This document shows, in pieces, positions 55,596 through 64,000 of a stretch of DNA of 64,000 bases. The stretch spans positions 248,001-312,000 of the forward strand of contig NZ_JAUSMX010000015.1 in the NCBI RefSeq assembly GCF_030646115.1. Direction: 5' to 3'. The notes beneath the pieces were generated by a model, which saw only the letters and a program-made list of their open reading frames with translations, was not told where the DNA came from and did no database searches. Source of the DNA: Fluviicoccus sp. Lineage in GTDB: Bacteria; Pseudomonadota; Gammaproteobacteria; Pseudomonadales; Moraxellaceae. Position 1 is the stretch's first letter. Each line of letters opens with the position of its first letter. The position numbers and the translations under genes are program-made.

Positions 55596-56759
55596 TTACT
55601 TAAGCTCCGTCTGGCTTGCATGCCGGTTGCGATAGACACTGGGCGACTCACCCGTCTGATCCGCAAACCAGCGACTCAATGACGGTGTATCCTGGAAACC
55701 CAGATGGTTGGCGATGAACGCCAAAGACAGTTCCGGCTGAGTCAGGTATTGCCGGGCCAGCTCCAGGCGCACCTCATGGCTCAAGGCGCGGAAGGAAGTG
55801 CCGGCAGACTGCAGCTTTCTGTGCAGCGAGCGCGGGCTCATGTCCATTTTTTCCGCCAGCGCTTCTTTTGACGCACGGCCACCGGCAATGAGCGTGCGCA
55901 GGTGACGCCGCGCCATGGCGTCGATGTCTTCATCTATGAATTCAAAGGCGGCAAGTTGCTGGCGAGCTCGGGGTTCAAGCGCGGTTTGCAGCGCCGCATC
56001 GGCCGTCACCAATGACAGGTTCAGCGCAACGGCAGGAATACGCAGGAGGTTTTCAGCCGCACCAAAATGGATAGGGCATTTGAAGACTGCCTCATAGCGC
56101 GCCAGCAGCTCCGGTTCCTCGGGCGCAGCGTGCTGGAAATGAACGCATTCAATAACTCCCCGCGCCTCACCGGTGCACTGCTTCACAAACTTGTCGAGTT
56201 GAATAAGATAAAAGTCCGCCGCATTGGCGTAAGCCTCCGGGCTCTTGAACGTCGGTCTGATAATGATATCCAGAAAGCCCGGATGGTGACGCAAGAAAAC
56301 ATCCAGCGTATCCGCATGCAATTTCTTGTAGGCCGAGGCGACTTCGATTGCCTTGCCCAAGGTATCGGATTTTTCCGCAATGAACCCCCACAGCCCCAGA
56401 AAGCTGTTACCCAGACTGACGGCTGCCGCCATGCCTGACAGGGGGTCGCCCATGTGCTTGCACCATTGAATACCAATGACGATGATCATTTCCCAGATAT
56501 GGCCGGGAACATAACCTGGCCTCGGGGTGTCCCGGCGCAGATCAATGTTATAGAACTCCAGCATGCTGTCCACCGGCCCCCCCAGATTCTTGCCGTACGA
56601 GAGAAAGCGCAGCACGTGCTCCAGGGCAATAAAGGTACGCCTGGGGGAATCGGGGTTTGTCATATCGGCATTGTGGCCCATCTTAAGGTGCTCACTTTCT
56701 TGTTTTGTCATCCGAGCGGGTAATAGGCCGCTCTGCCTCATGCCGCCAAGCGCGGCCAT
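55596..56759 (-). CDS. AraC family regulator, divergent from esterase operon
   Basis: MDMSPRSLHRKLQSAGTSFRALSHEVRLELARQYLTQPELSLAFIANHLGFQDTPSLSRWFADQTGESPSVYRNR; exact start uncertain. Confidence 0.9.
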   Translation of the reverse strand: MAALGGMRQSGLLPARMTKQESEHLKMGHNADMTNPDSPRRTFIALEHVLRFLSYGKNLGGPVDSMLEFYNIDLRRDTPRPGYVPGHIWEMIIVIGIQWCKHMGDPLSGMAAAVSLGNSFLGLWGFIAEKSDTLGKAIEVASAYKKLHADTLDVFLRHHPGFLDIIIRPTFKSPEAYANAADFYLIQLDKFVKQCTGEARGVIECVHFQHAAPEEPELLARYEAVFKCPIHFGAAENLLRIPAVALNLSLVTADAALQTALEPRARQQLAAFEFIDEDIDAMARRHLRTLIAGGRASKEALAEKMDMSPRSLHRKLQSAGTSFRALSHEVRLELARQYLTQPELSLAFIANHLGFQDTPSLSRWFADQTGESPSVYRNRHASQTELK

Positions 56760-56833
56760 TCATAGAAAGCGGCCATACTCAGACTTGGCGCAAGCATTGT
56801 GACACAACGCACAAAAAATCTGTACTTGCCCCC

Positions 56834-56899
56834 TGTCCAATTTGCTATGCGCCCTGTCTCGTTTTGCTGTGTCTAAGGGATTTGCCGCGCAGTAGCATG
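56834..56899 (+). promoter_or_regulatory. AraC-type operator/promoter, copy C
   Basis: TGTCCAATTTGCTATGCGCCCTGTCTCGTTTTGC; TGTCY at 56834 and 56855 (21 bp); TAGCATG at 56893 (38 bp from second repeat). Confidence 0.78.
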
Positions 56900-56953
56900 C
56901 GCGTCAATACGCCCACACTGCTTGAGGGGGCAGTCATGACGACAGGAGGACAC

Positions 56954-58279
56954 ATGCTTAAAAGAATGCTCGATTTCAAGGGCCCATCCCTGCTCCTGAC
57001 GCTGGCCATGACGTCAGCACTTATGCCAATGCACAGTCACGCAGCCGTAAAGAAAACGGACAACTTCTGGCACGGAATGTATGGGCGCAGCTATGACTAC
57101 TACGTCCCCGACAACGTTAAGCCCAATGCGCCTTTACTTGTGGTTTACCATGGCATTTATGCCAACTCTGAGAGGTTATGGTCTACCGTCGGCGACGCGA
57201 GAGACCTGCCTGCACTGGCGGAAAAAAACGGCTTTGTCGTTATGTGGATGGAATCCAGCCAACAGCTCTTTGGCGCCGGGAAATCCTGGAATGCCGGTCC
57301 GTGCTGCTTCCCAGCTAATGCACTGCATGTGGATGATGTCGGTTACACCCGTGAGGCCATCAGCCGTCTTCGTGACAAAGTGAATGGCGCAACCTCTATT
57401 GATGATACCCGTATTTATTTGCTGGGGCATTCCAATGGCGGCGCCATGGTGCATCGTCTGGCGCTTCAGGAATCGGATAAATATGCGGCTATCGTTCCGG
57501 TCAGTTTTCCGGTTGTCGATAATTGGACATGGCGGATTCCTGAATGGTGGACTCAGAGTCGTGCCGTTCCGGTGCTTGCGATGCATGCAACGAATGACAA
57601 TGTCGTCCCGTATTACGGTAATCAGTGGATCCCGGTTTCGACCAACTGGTTCTCCAGCGCGCATGCCGGTCTGGAAACCTGGGCGGCCAGAAATGCATGC
57701 ACAGATTCCGTGTCACCCAAAATCCCTCATCCCACGGGCGTGGGCTCCTATACCGAAAGTCACTCCATTTGCCGGCAGGGCGTTTCCGTCAACCTTTTGA
57801 CCTTCCCCAAAGGCCAGCACCGCCCTTGGTATCCCGATGTGAACGGGGGGGTGGATGTCATCAGTGATGCCTGGAATTTTTTGTCGAAATACCGGAAGCC
57901 GGGGCACAAGTCAGATCGTCTCTGGTCCGGTCAAGAGCTGGGACGCAATCAGTTCCTGACAACCGATGACGGCCGGTTCCGCTTGGATGTTCAGGGTGAC
58001 AGCAATGTGGTGCTGAAGAACGCCAATACGAACAGCATGATCTGGAGCTCCGGCACCGGAGGTTCGGGGGCCGACAAACTGGTGTTGCAGCAGGATGGCA
58101 ATCTGGTGCTGTGGAACGATGGCTACTGGGGTTGGAAGGGCATCTTCCCGGTCTATTTCAGCCCCCGGGCGGTATGGTCCAGCAACAGCGCTGGAAATGG
58201 GGAGTCGCGAATGCAAATCAACGACCTTGGCCAGTTGCAGATCGTTCGCAACGGCGTCCCCGTCTGGTCGCGCGGTTGA
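56954..58279 (+). CDS. Secreted PHB-depolymerase/LpqC-like esterase with C-terminal bulb-type lectin domain, paralog B
   Basis: AGGAGG RBS before ATG 56954; signal peptide; LLGHSNGGAMVHRLAL; LDVQGDSNVVLKN, VLQQDGNLVLWNDGYWGWKG. Confidence 0.85.
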   Translation: MLKRMLDFKGPSLLLTLAMTSALMPMHSHAAVKKTDNFWHGMYGRSYDYYVPDNVKPNAPLLVVYHGIYANSERLWSTVGDARDLPALAEKNGFVVMWMESSQQLFGAGKSWNAGPCCFPANALHVDDVGYTREAISRLRDKVNGATSIDDTRIYLLGHSNGGAMVHRLALQESDKYAAIVPVSFPVVDNWTWRIPEWWTQSRAVPVLAMHATNDNVVPYYGNQWIPVSTNWFSSAHAGLETWAARNACTDSVSPKIPHPTGVGSYTESHSICRQGVSVNLLTFPKGQHRPWYPDVNGGVDVISDAWNFLSKYRKPGHKSDRLWSGQELGRNQFLTTDDGRFRLDVQGDSNVVLKNANTNSMIWSSGTGGSGADKLVLQQDGNLVLWNDGYWGWKGIFPVYFSPRAVWSSNSAGNGESRMQINDLGQLQIVRNGVPVWSRG

Positions 58280-58358
58280 CCGGCCGCCACTCCTCCGACG
58301 CCTGCGCCCGCCATTCTCATCCGGGGCAGGCGCAAGCTGATTCACAGGAGCAGTCCCC

Positions 58359-59141
58359 GTGAACAAACGTCTCTTAGTACTGGCGCCCATGATTGCATTG
58401 GGTCTGTATGGCATTGGCTTCCTGGCGGCAAACGATTGGCATATTCCCGTTCAGGCCTTGCATCCAAACGCTGCGGCAGCCCAGCCGGCTGTTCAAAGCG
58501 TAATGATGCCGGGCCATGCCGCCGACACCTCGGAATTCTTGAACACTGCACCGGAAAACCAGGCCGGAGCTCCGGACAGCGGTGCCGCTTTGTCTGGCAT
58601 GCACTACCGGAATATTCAGCAGCCGGCCACCCTCTCTGCCGATGAGGTTGCCCGGATTTACAGGCTGAACGATCTACCTGAAGCGGACGGGCACCTGATA
58701 CATAACAATCGCACCCGCACCATTGTCGAGGATATGGTCATGGCGCTGCCCCGGGAGGACGTACTGGCCGGCCGACACCGTATTGAACAAGCCGTGGCAT
58801 TGCGCCTAGGGCAGCAGGCGGCGTCTGAATTTTCCGCCCTGATCGTGGATTATCTGAAATACCAGGATGCTGTTGCCGCCATTGACGAAGTGCGTAATGC
58901 ACGCGGCTACAAGCCCTCTGATGCAAACGAGAACGACTACTTGCTGCGGCAGCGTCTGCAAAGTGAGGCTTTCGGGCCGGAGAGGGCCGCCGGACTATTC
59001 GGGGTTGAGCGCCAACTGCTGGCGCTCATGGCGAAACAGACGGCCAATGCCGGAGAGTCCCCCGCTGAATTAAGTCCTGCCCAGATAGAAGGCCTGAAAG
59101 CGGAATACCAGGAGATTCTGAAAAACGATGAGAGCCGCTGA
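58359..59141 (+). CDS. Divergent lipase chaperone (LifO/Lif)-like protein
   Basis: GTG start with AGGAG; N-terminal membrane anchor; Pro/Ala-rich linker; HYRNIQQ...DGHLIHNNRTRTIVEDMVMALPRED...ALRLGQQAASEFSALIVDYLKYQDAVAAI and LRQRLQSEAFGPERAAGLFGVERQLLALM resemble Lif architecture. Confidence 0.65.
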   Translation: MNKRLLVLAPMIALGLYGIGFLAANDWHIPVQALHPNAAAAQPAVQSVMMPGHAADTSEFLNTAPENQAGAPDSGAALSGMHYRNIQQPATLSADEVARIYRLNDLPEADGHLIHNNRTRTIVEDMVMALPREDVLAGRHRIEQAVALRLGQQAASEFSALIVDYLKYQDAVAAIDEVRNARGYKPSDANENDYLLRQRLQSEAFGPERAAGLFGVERQLLALMAKQTANAGESPAELSPAQIEGLKAEYQEILKNDESR

Positions 59142-59238
59142 ATGCAGCGTGCTCCTGACAGACCGGGGGACATCCTGCAAAAGTCCCGGAAACTTGTGGC
59201 TGACTGATCCAACCGATAACAAAAGAGGAAACTCCAGC

Positions 59239-60759
59239 ATGAAACAACCCGCCTTGGCCTGCCTGATGCTATTGACCGGCGCCACCCACGCCCTTGACGC
59301 CAAAAACCCGTTCCTGGCCGACTCTCCTTGGCCCATATCCCATCACGACAGCCAGGCCTCGGATACCTCGTCTGTGCCCGGGCCGACCAGCGCTGTACAA
59401 CTGGGTGCGCCCAGCTTTGTCTTCACCGGCTTTACCAACGTGACACAGGCCATCTCCCCGCGCTATCCGGACGGCAGTTATGTTTACTGGGGCTCCAACA
59501 GCAGCAATGTCTACAAGCTGGCGACACGCAACGGCAAGCTGGTCAAGCTGGCCGACATGTCCAAGCCGGGTTCGCCGATTTCTATCAAGAACCCGACTAA
59601 CGGGGCCTATACCCTGGTCGACCTGGAGAACATCTTCTACACGGTCAAGGGCACGCGCATCCTGGCTTATACCGACAAGGTGCGAGGCAACCCTGCTTCG
59701 CCGATCATGCTGCTGCGCGAGCTGAGCCTGTCTTCGAAAGTCAACCTCAAAGCTGATGACTCCGTCGTCGGCCTGAACCTGACCTGGGACGGCAAATTAG
59801 TATTTGCCACCAAATACGGCATCGTGGGCGTCGTTGACCGCGCCTTCACCACGGTCAGCAGCCTGGATCTGAACAAGAACAACATCAAGGAAGAAGACCA
59901 GGAGCAAGTCTCCAACTCCATTTCCACTGATGCCTCCGGCGGCATTTATGTCGTTACGTCGAAGAAAATGCATCGTGTGCAATGGACCGGCGCCGCCGTG
60001 ACACAAAACCCGGCGTCGGGTGCATGGACAGCGGATTACAACTTTGGAAACGGTGATACCGTGAACGGCGGTTTGGGGGCCGGCTCCGGCTCCACCCCCA
60101 CGGTGATGGGTGAAGGCTCGCAGCAATTCATCGTCATCACCGACGGAGCCAAGGTTAACAACCTGGTGCTGTTCTGGAAGGATGCCATTCCGGCTGACTG
60201 GAAGAATCCCATTGCGCCGGGAAAAGATATCCGTATTGCTGCCGAGATACCGGTGAATTTCGGCAACCCCAACCGCAAGTCCACCTATTCCGAACAGTCG
60301 GTGGTGGTCAACGGTTACGGTGCGGTCGTGGTCAGCAATGACTACCGAAACCTCAACTTTCTGCCCAGTGGAACCGGTAATCCGCTGATCGACAATATCA
60401 CGACCGGGATTTCCGCTTTTTTCAGCGGCCTGCCACTGTTCCAGCCGTGGGGCGTGCAAAAGTTTGAGTGGAACCCGCAAACACGCAAACTGTCCAGCGC
60501 CTGGGTGAACAACGATGTCAGCTGCCCCAACGCCATTCCCACCGCCAGCAGCACCGCCGGCATGTTCTATTGTGTCGGCGCCCGTGACCGGCAATGGACC
60601 ATTGAGGGACTGGACTGGGATAACGGCCAATCGCGCTTCCGCAAATACGTAGGCCTGCTGCCGCGCTTCAACAGCTTCTATGCTGCGACCCAAATCGCTG
60701 CCGACGGCGGCATCATCTACGGTTCGATTGATGGTGTGGTCTATCTGCCCCGCCGCTAG
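59239..60759 (+). CDS. Secreted beta-propeller-like protein of unknown function
   Basis: Signal peptide MKQPALACLMLLTGATHALDA; repeated VYWGSNSSNVYKL / GGIYVVTSKKMHRVQW / GGIIYGSIDGVVYL motifs. Confidence 0.6.
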   Translation: MKQPALACLMLLTGATHALDAKNPFLADSPWPISHHDSQASDTSSVPGPTSAVQLGAPSFVFTGFTNVTQAISPRYPDGSYVYWGSNSSNVYKLATRNGKLVKLADMSKPGSPISIKNPTNGAYTLVDLENIFYTVKGTRILAYTDKVRGNPASPIMLLRELSLSSKVNLKADDSVVGLNLTWDGKLVFATKYGIVGVVDRAFTTVSSLDLNKNNIKEEDQEQVSNSISTDASGGIYVVTSKKMHRVQWTGAAVTQNPASGAWTADYNFGNGDTVNGGLGAGSGSTPTVMGEGSQQFIVITDGAKVNNLVLFWKDAIPADWKNPIAPGKDIRIAAEIPVNFGNPNRKSTYSEQSVVVNGYGAVVVSNDYRNLNFLPSGTGNPLIDNITTGISAFFSGLPLFQPWGVQKFEWNPQTRKLSSAWVNNDVSCPNAIPTASSTAGMFYCVGARDRQWTIEGLDWDNGQSRFRKYVGLLPRFNSFYAATQIAADGGIIYGSIDGVVYLPRR

Positions 60760-60798
60760 GAAGGCCTCCATAACAACAATCCGCAAGGAGACAGCAAC

Positions 60799-62394
60799 AT
60801 GCTTCAGAAAATTGCCGACACCGTCCGTGTCAACCGTATTTCGCAGCGCCCGACAATTCGCGGTGCGTTGTCCCTGGCCCTCCTGTCCCTGTTGGGGTTA
60901 GGCGCAACCGGTCAGGTGATCGCCGCCGACAAACCTAACATCGTGCTGATCATGGCCGATGACCTGGACGCCACCACCAGCGAATACTGGGAGCGCGCCA
61001 CCCGCGCCGGCAAGGACGACCCGTTGAAAAAGACCCGAGCCTTGATCCGGGACAAGGGAGTCAACTTCAGCAATGCATTTGCCCCCAACCCGATCTGCTG
61101 TCCGTCGCGCTCCTCCATGCTGACGGGCCGGTTCGGCCACAACACCGGCGTGCTGACCAATGGCGGGGATCAAGGCGGGCGGACCGCTTTCGTCAACAAC
61201 GGCTGCGAGGCGCACAGTCTGGCGCCTTGGCTGAAAAATGCCGGTTACCGAACAGCCATTGTCGGCAAGTACCTCAACGGCATTGCCGAAACGCCGACCG
61301 CTATTGCGCCCGGCTGGACGGACTGGTTTGTCTTTGTGGACAACTTTGTCAACGAATACAAAGGATATGGCTATAACGTCAACGAAAACGGCACCATCGT
61401 GCACCGGGGATGGCGTGAAGAGGATTATTCGACGGATTACGTCCGTAGTAAGAGCCTGGCCTTTATCGACCGGGCTTCCGCCGCCAAGGAGCCCTTCTTC
61501 CTCTACGTTTCCGCAACGGCGCCGCACCTGCCACTGCCACCGGCGCGCCGCCATCTGATCAACCCTTACTCGCTGGCCCACCTGCCGCAACGCCCGAACA
61601 CCCATGAGCTTGACCTCTCGGACAAACCGTTATGGCTGCGAACCAGCGGCCCCCAGCGCCTGGTTGAAAGCGCCGTGTGGTCTCCCATCGATTACCGCCT
61701 GCGTCAGGGCTCGCTGTATGCCTTGGACGATTTGGTTGAGGCGGTGGTAAAAAAACTGGAAACGACGGGCCAACTGGACAACACCTACATCATTTTCCTG
61801 TCGGACAACGGTTACAACCTGGGCTCGCACCGCCTGATCCACAAGATGGCGCCGTATGAGGAGTCCATCCGCATTCCCTGGACCGTGCGCGGCCCCGGTA
61901 TTCCTGCCGGCATCACGAAAAGCCAGACGGTGCTGATGCCCGACTTCGCGCCCACGGTGCTGGAGTGGGCCGGGATCACCCAGCCGGCATCACTGGCCGG
62001 CGTTCCCTCGCCGGATCGCGATGGCGCATCCTTGGTCCCATTGCTGAAAACCACCAGTCCTTCCACCTGGCGCAAGGACTTTACCATCCAGTATGCCAGC
62101 AAGGGCTTCCTGAACGGTGTCGGCGCGGAGATACCGCCTGCGGTCTGGACCTTTTCCGGGATGGACATTCCCTCGTACCTTGCCATTCGCGAGGAGAACT
62201 ACAAGCTGATCAAGTGGGACGCCGCCATCGGCACTCAGTGGGAGCTTTACGACCTGAAGAATGATCCCTACGAACTGCACAACCTGCTGGCCAACCCGCT
62301 GAACTGGATGCTGAAGAAGCCGTTGATCGAGAGGCTGAAACAGCGCATGACGGAATTGAACCATTGCCAGGGCGCCAGTTGCCGAAGCTGGTGA
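60799..62394 (+). CDS. Exported type I sulfatase
   Basis: KPNIVLIMADDLDATTS; FAPNPICCPSRSSMLTGRFGHNTGV (Cys-type CxPSR formylglycine motif); AIVGKYLNG; DNGYNLGSHRLIHKMAPYEESIRIPW. Confidence 0.92.
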   Translation: MLQKIADTVRVNRISQRPTIRGALSLALLSLLGLGATGQVIAADKPNIVLIMADDLDATTSEYWERATRAGKDDPLKKTRALIRDKGVNFSNAFAPNPICCPSRSSMLTGRFGHNTGVLTNGGDQGGRTAFVNNGCEAHSLAPWLKNAGYRTAIVGKYLNGIAETPTAIAPGWTDWFVFVDNFVNEYKGYGYNVNENGTIVHRGWREEDYSTDYVRSKSLAFIDRASAAKEPFFLYVSATAPHLPLPPARRHLINPYSLAHLPQRPNTHELDLSDKPLWLRTSGPQRLVESAVWSPIDYRLRQGSLYALDDLVEAVVKKLETTGQLDNTYIIFLSDNGYNLGSHRLIHKMAPYEESIRIPWTVRGPGIPAGITKSQTVLMPDFAPTVLEWAGITQPASLAGVPSPDRDGASLVPLLKTTSPSTWRKDFTIQYASKGFLNGVGAEIPPAVWTFSGMDIPSYLAIREENYKLIKWDAAIGTQWELYDLKNDPYELHNLLANPLNWMLKKPLIERLKQRMTELNHCQGASCRSW

Positions 62395-62466
62395 CATGAC
62401 ACGGAAACCGGGGTCATCACGGCATGCACCCCGTAGTTCTTACTTACTCCAACAGGATGACCTCCC

Positions 62467-63684
62467 ATGAAAATCCGAACCTTATCCCTGGCCTTGCTCG
62501 CTTTGCTGGCCAGCCCGGCAACCTTCGCCAAACCTCTGGGTTTTCTCGCCATGCGCGTCTATCTGCCCGCAGGCGATGACATCAGCAAAGTCAAACTGCC
62601 AGACATGACCTTTGAGTACAGCGACGGCAGCAGCAAGACAATCTCCCCCTGCCCGGCTCCCAAAGGGGTGCTGAACGAGTGGATTAATGTCATTCGTGAA
62701 AAGCAGCCGGACTGTGCCTGGTCGATTGCTCTCAATGGTGGGCGGCTTTTAAACCCGAACATAGCCCTGCCGGATACTGCCGCCTCCTACTGGATCACCG
62801 ACTTTATTCCGGATGCAACGGTTAAGAAAGTTGTCATTAACGGCACTTTCCCCAATAGCCGCTATTTTTCTTTTAACAGCTACGATGCCACGGGCAGCTC
62901 TTTCGAGATGAACGGAGTTAAGTCATCAATACCCGACTTTCTGATTGATCCGGATCGTGGTTATCAGAACCCGTGGCAGCAACCCGCGCTGGCAGGCGGA
63001 AAATACACGCTTAATGTTGTCCGGAGCCCGGCCGAAGCCTCTGGCAATGTCCTCCTGATGCCCCCGGCCAAAGAGGGCGGTTTGAAAGATCTCATCGTCA
63101 ATATGCCCAACATCAAGAACTGTAATCCGACCTGCTTCGACACTCACTTTTTCAGGCCGGGTGCAGACTTGATAAGCGGCGCTTTTCCAAACAGTGACAG
63201 CGCCTACCTCATCAGCATGATCAAGCCGGAGCCAGGCACGGTGATGGTCATTCGCGGCAAATTACCTGCATATACCCCGGGCGACACACCCAGCACATGG
63301 CCATCCGGCAAACAGGTGCGCTATGTATCCCTCTGCAACAACCTTCTGATGAGGCCCTATCCTGTCGTTAATAACGGCTGTTTAACCGACAGCGAGCTGA
63401 AACTGGACAACAAAGGCTACTACACGGTTGTCGTCAGCCACATCAAGCCCGTGCTGCATAACCACAACTGGCTGCCCTTCTCCAGCCTGTTGCCACTTCA
63501 AGAACATGTGGTGGCGTTGCGCAACATGGTTCCGGATGCGAGCTTCTCACAGTCGGCTATGAATGTTCCTGCGGACAACAAGTGGACATCCGCCAATCAC
63601 GTGATGAAAGAGTATTACCCGACCATCAAGCGCTGCTCACGTCTGAATTATGCCCTTAAAGGCCGCGACTGCCAGGCGATGTGA
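62467..63684 (+). CDS. Secreted protein of unknown function
   Basis: Signal peptide MKIRTLSLALLALLASPATFA; NSRYFSFNSYDATGSSF reminiscent of DUF1214-type sequences, not confirmed. Confidence 0.6.
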   Translation: MKIRTLSLALLALLASPATFAKPLGFLAMRVYLPAGDDISKVKLPDMTFEYSDGSSKTISPCPAPKGVLNEWINVIREKQPDCAWSIALNGGRLLNPNIALPDTAASYWITDFIPDATVKKVVINGTFPNSRYFSFNSYDATGSSFEMNGVKSSIPDFLIDPDRGYQNPWQQPALAGGKYTLNVVRSPAEASGNVLLMPPAKEGGLKDLIVNMPNIKNCNPTCFDTHFFRPGADLISGAFPNSDSAYLISMIKPEPGTVMVIRGKLPAYTPGDTPSTWPSGKQVRYVSLCNNLLMRPYPVVNNGCLTDSELKLDNKGYYTVVVSHIKPVLHNHNWLPFSSLLPLQEHVVALRNMVPDASFSQSAMNVPADNKWTSANHVMKEYYPTIKRCSRLNYALKGRDCQAM

Positions 63685-63701
63685 TTTCTGACCGCTTCCA
63701 T

Positions 63702-63758
63702 CCGGGTACCGGCTTCGGGAATTACCGGGAGACCAAAGCCGTACCCGGTGGCATTTTT
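63702..63758 (+). terminator. Possible rho-independent terminator or attenuator
   Basis: CCGGGTACCGGCTT ... AAGCCGTACCCGG with one bulge, then TGGCATTTTT. Confidence 0.5.
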
Positions 63759-63802
63759 AAGGCGCCAATACACGACATCGTCTTATTCGCATGAGGCCAA
63801 AA

Positions 63803-64000
63803 ATGAATATAACGCAGGCAGTTCAAACCATTTCGCGGCAACTCCTTCGGCTGGCGGCAGGCGGCGCCCTCCTCTGCCAATCCGCCTGGGCGCTCGATTG
63901 CACCAGCCCCCGCTGGGTCTCCTTGTGGCAATCCGCACCGGCAGACGCCTCCCTGATCGCCTTGTCGCCGGACATCCGCATCAATTTCCCCATGGGTCCG
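63803..64000 (+). CDS. Exported protein, truncated at window end (possibly SGNH/GDSL type)
   Basis: MNITQAVQTISRQLLRLAAGGALLCQSAWALDCTSPRWVSLWQSAPADASL...; open to the window edge. Confidence 0.5.
   Translation, partial: MNITQAVQTISRQLLRLAAGGALLCQSAWALDCTSPRWVSLWQSAPADASLIALSPDIRINFPMGP

Overview
The window is about 60% GC proteobacterial chromosomal DNA with no rRNA, tRNA, CRISPR array, transposase or phage genes that I could see. Left part (about 0-11.2 kb): two desaturase/ferredoxin-reductase type modules with TetR regulators; a four-gene operon with a linalool dehydratase/isomerase (LinD)-like protein and a divergent TetR; aroE. Middle (about 11.2-25.2 kb): a nitrate-respiration island (narK-narK-narGHJI, a parvulin-related protein lacking its rotamase core, a YtfE/ScdA-like protein and a gamma-carbonic-anhydrase-like protein), with divergent narXL. 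Then fumC, a B-box-like zinc-finger membrane protein, a bestrophin-like protein and small membrane proteins. Right part (about 29.5-64 kb): an accessory region rich in exported proteins: two START-domain paralogs, two very large paralogs that each carry one CxxCH motif (one ends in an F5/8C-like domain), two esterases with C-terminal bulb-lectin domains, a lipase-chaperone-like protein, a sulfatase, a YihQ-like GH31 and several orphan secreted proteins, plus three AraC regulators. The strongest unlabelled signal is one promoter architecture present three times (about 30.45, 34.24 and 56.83 kb). It consists of TGTCC direct repeats exactly 21 bp apart, followed exactly 38 bp later by a TAKCATG -10-like element, upstream of three of the secreted-protein genes. 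This suggests a single AraC-type regulon for an undescribed extracellular lipid/ester-processing system. All calls come from reading the sequence; no database search was run.
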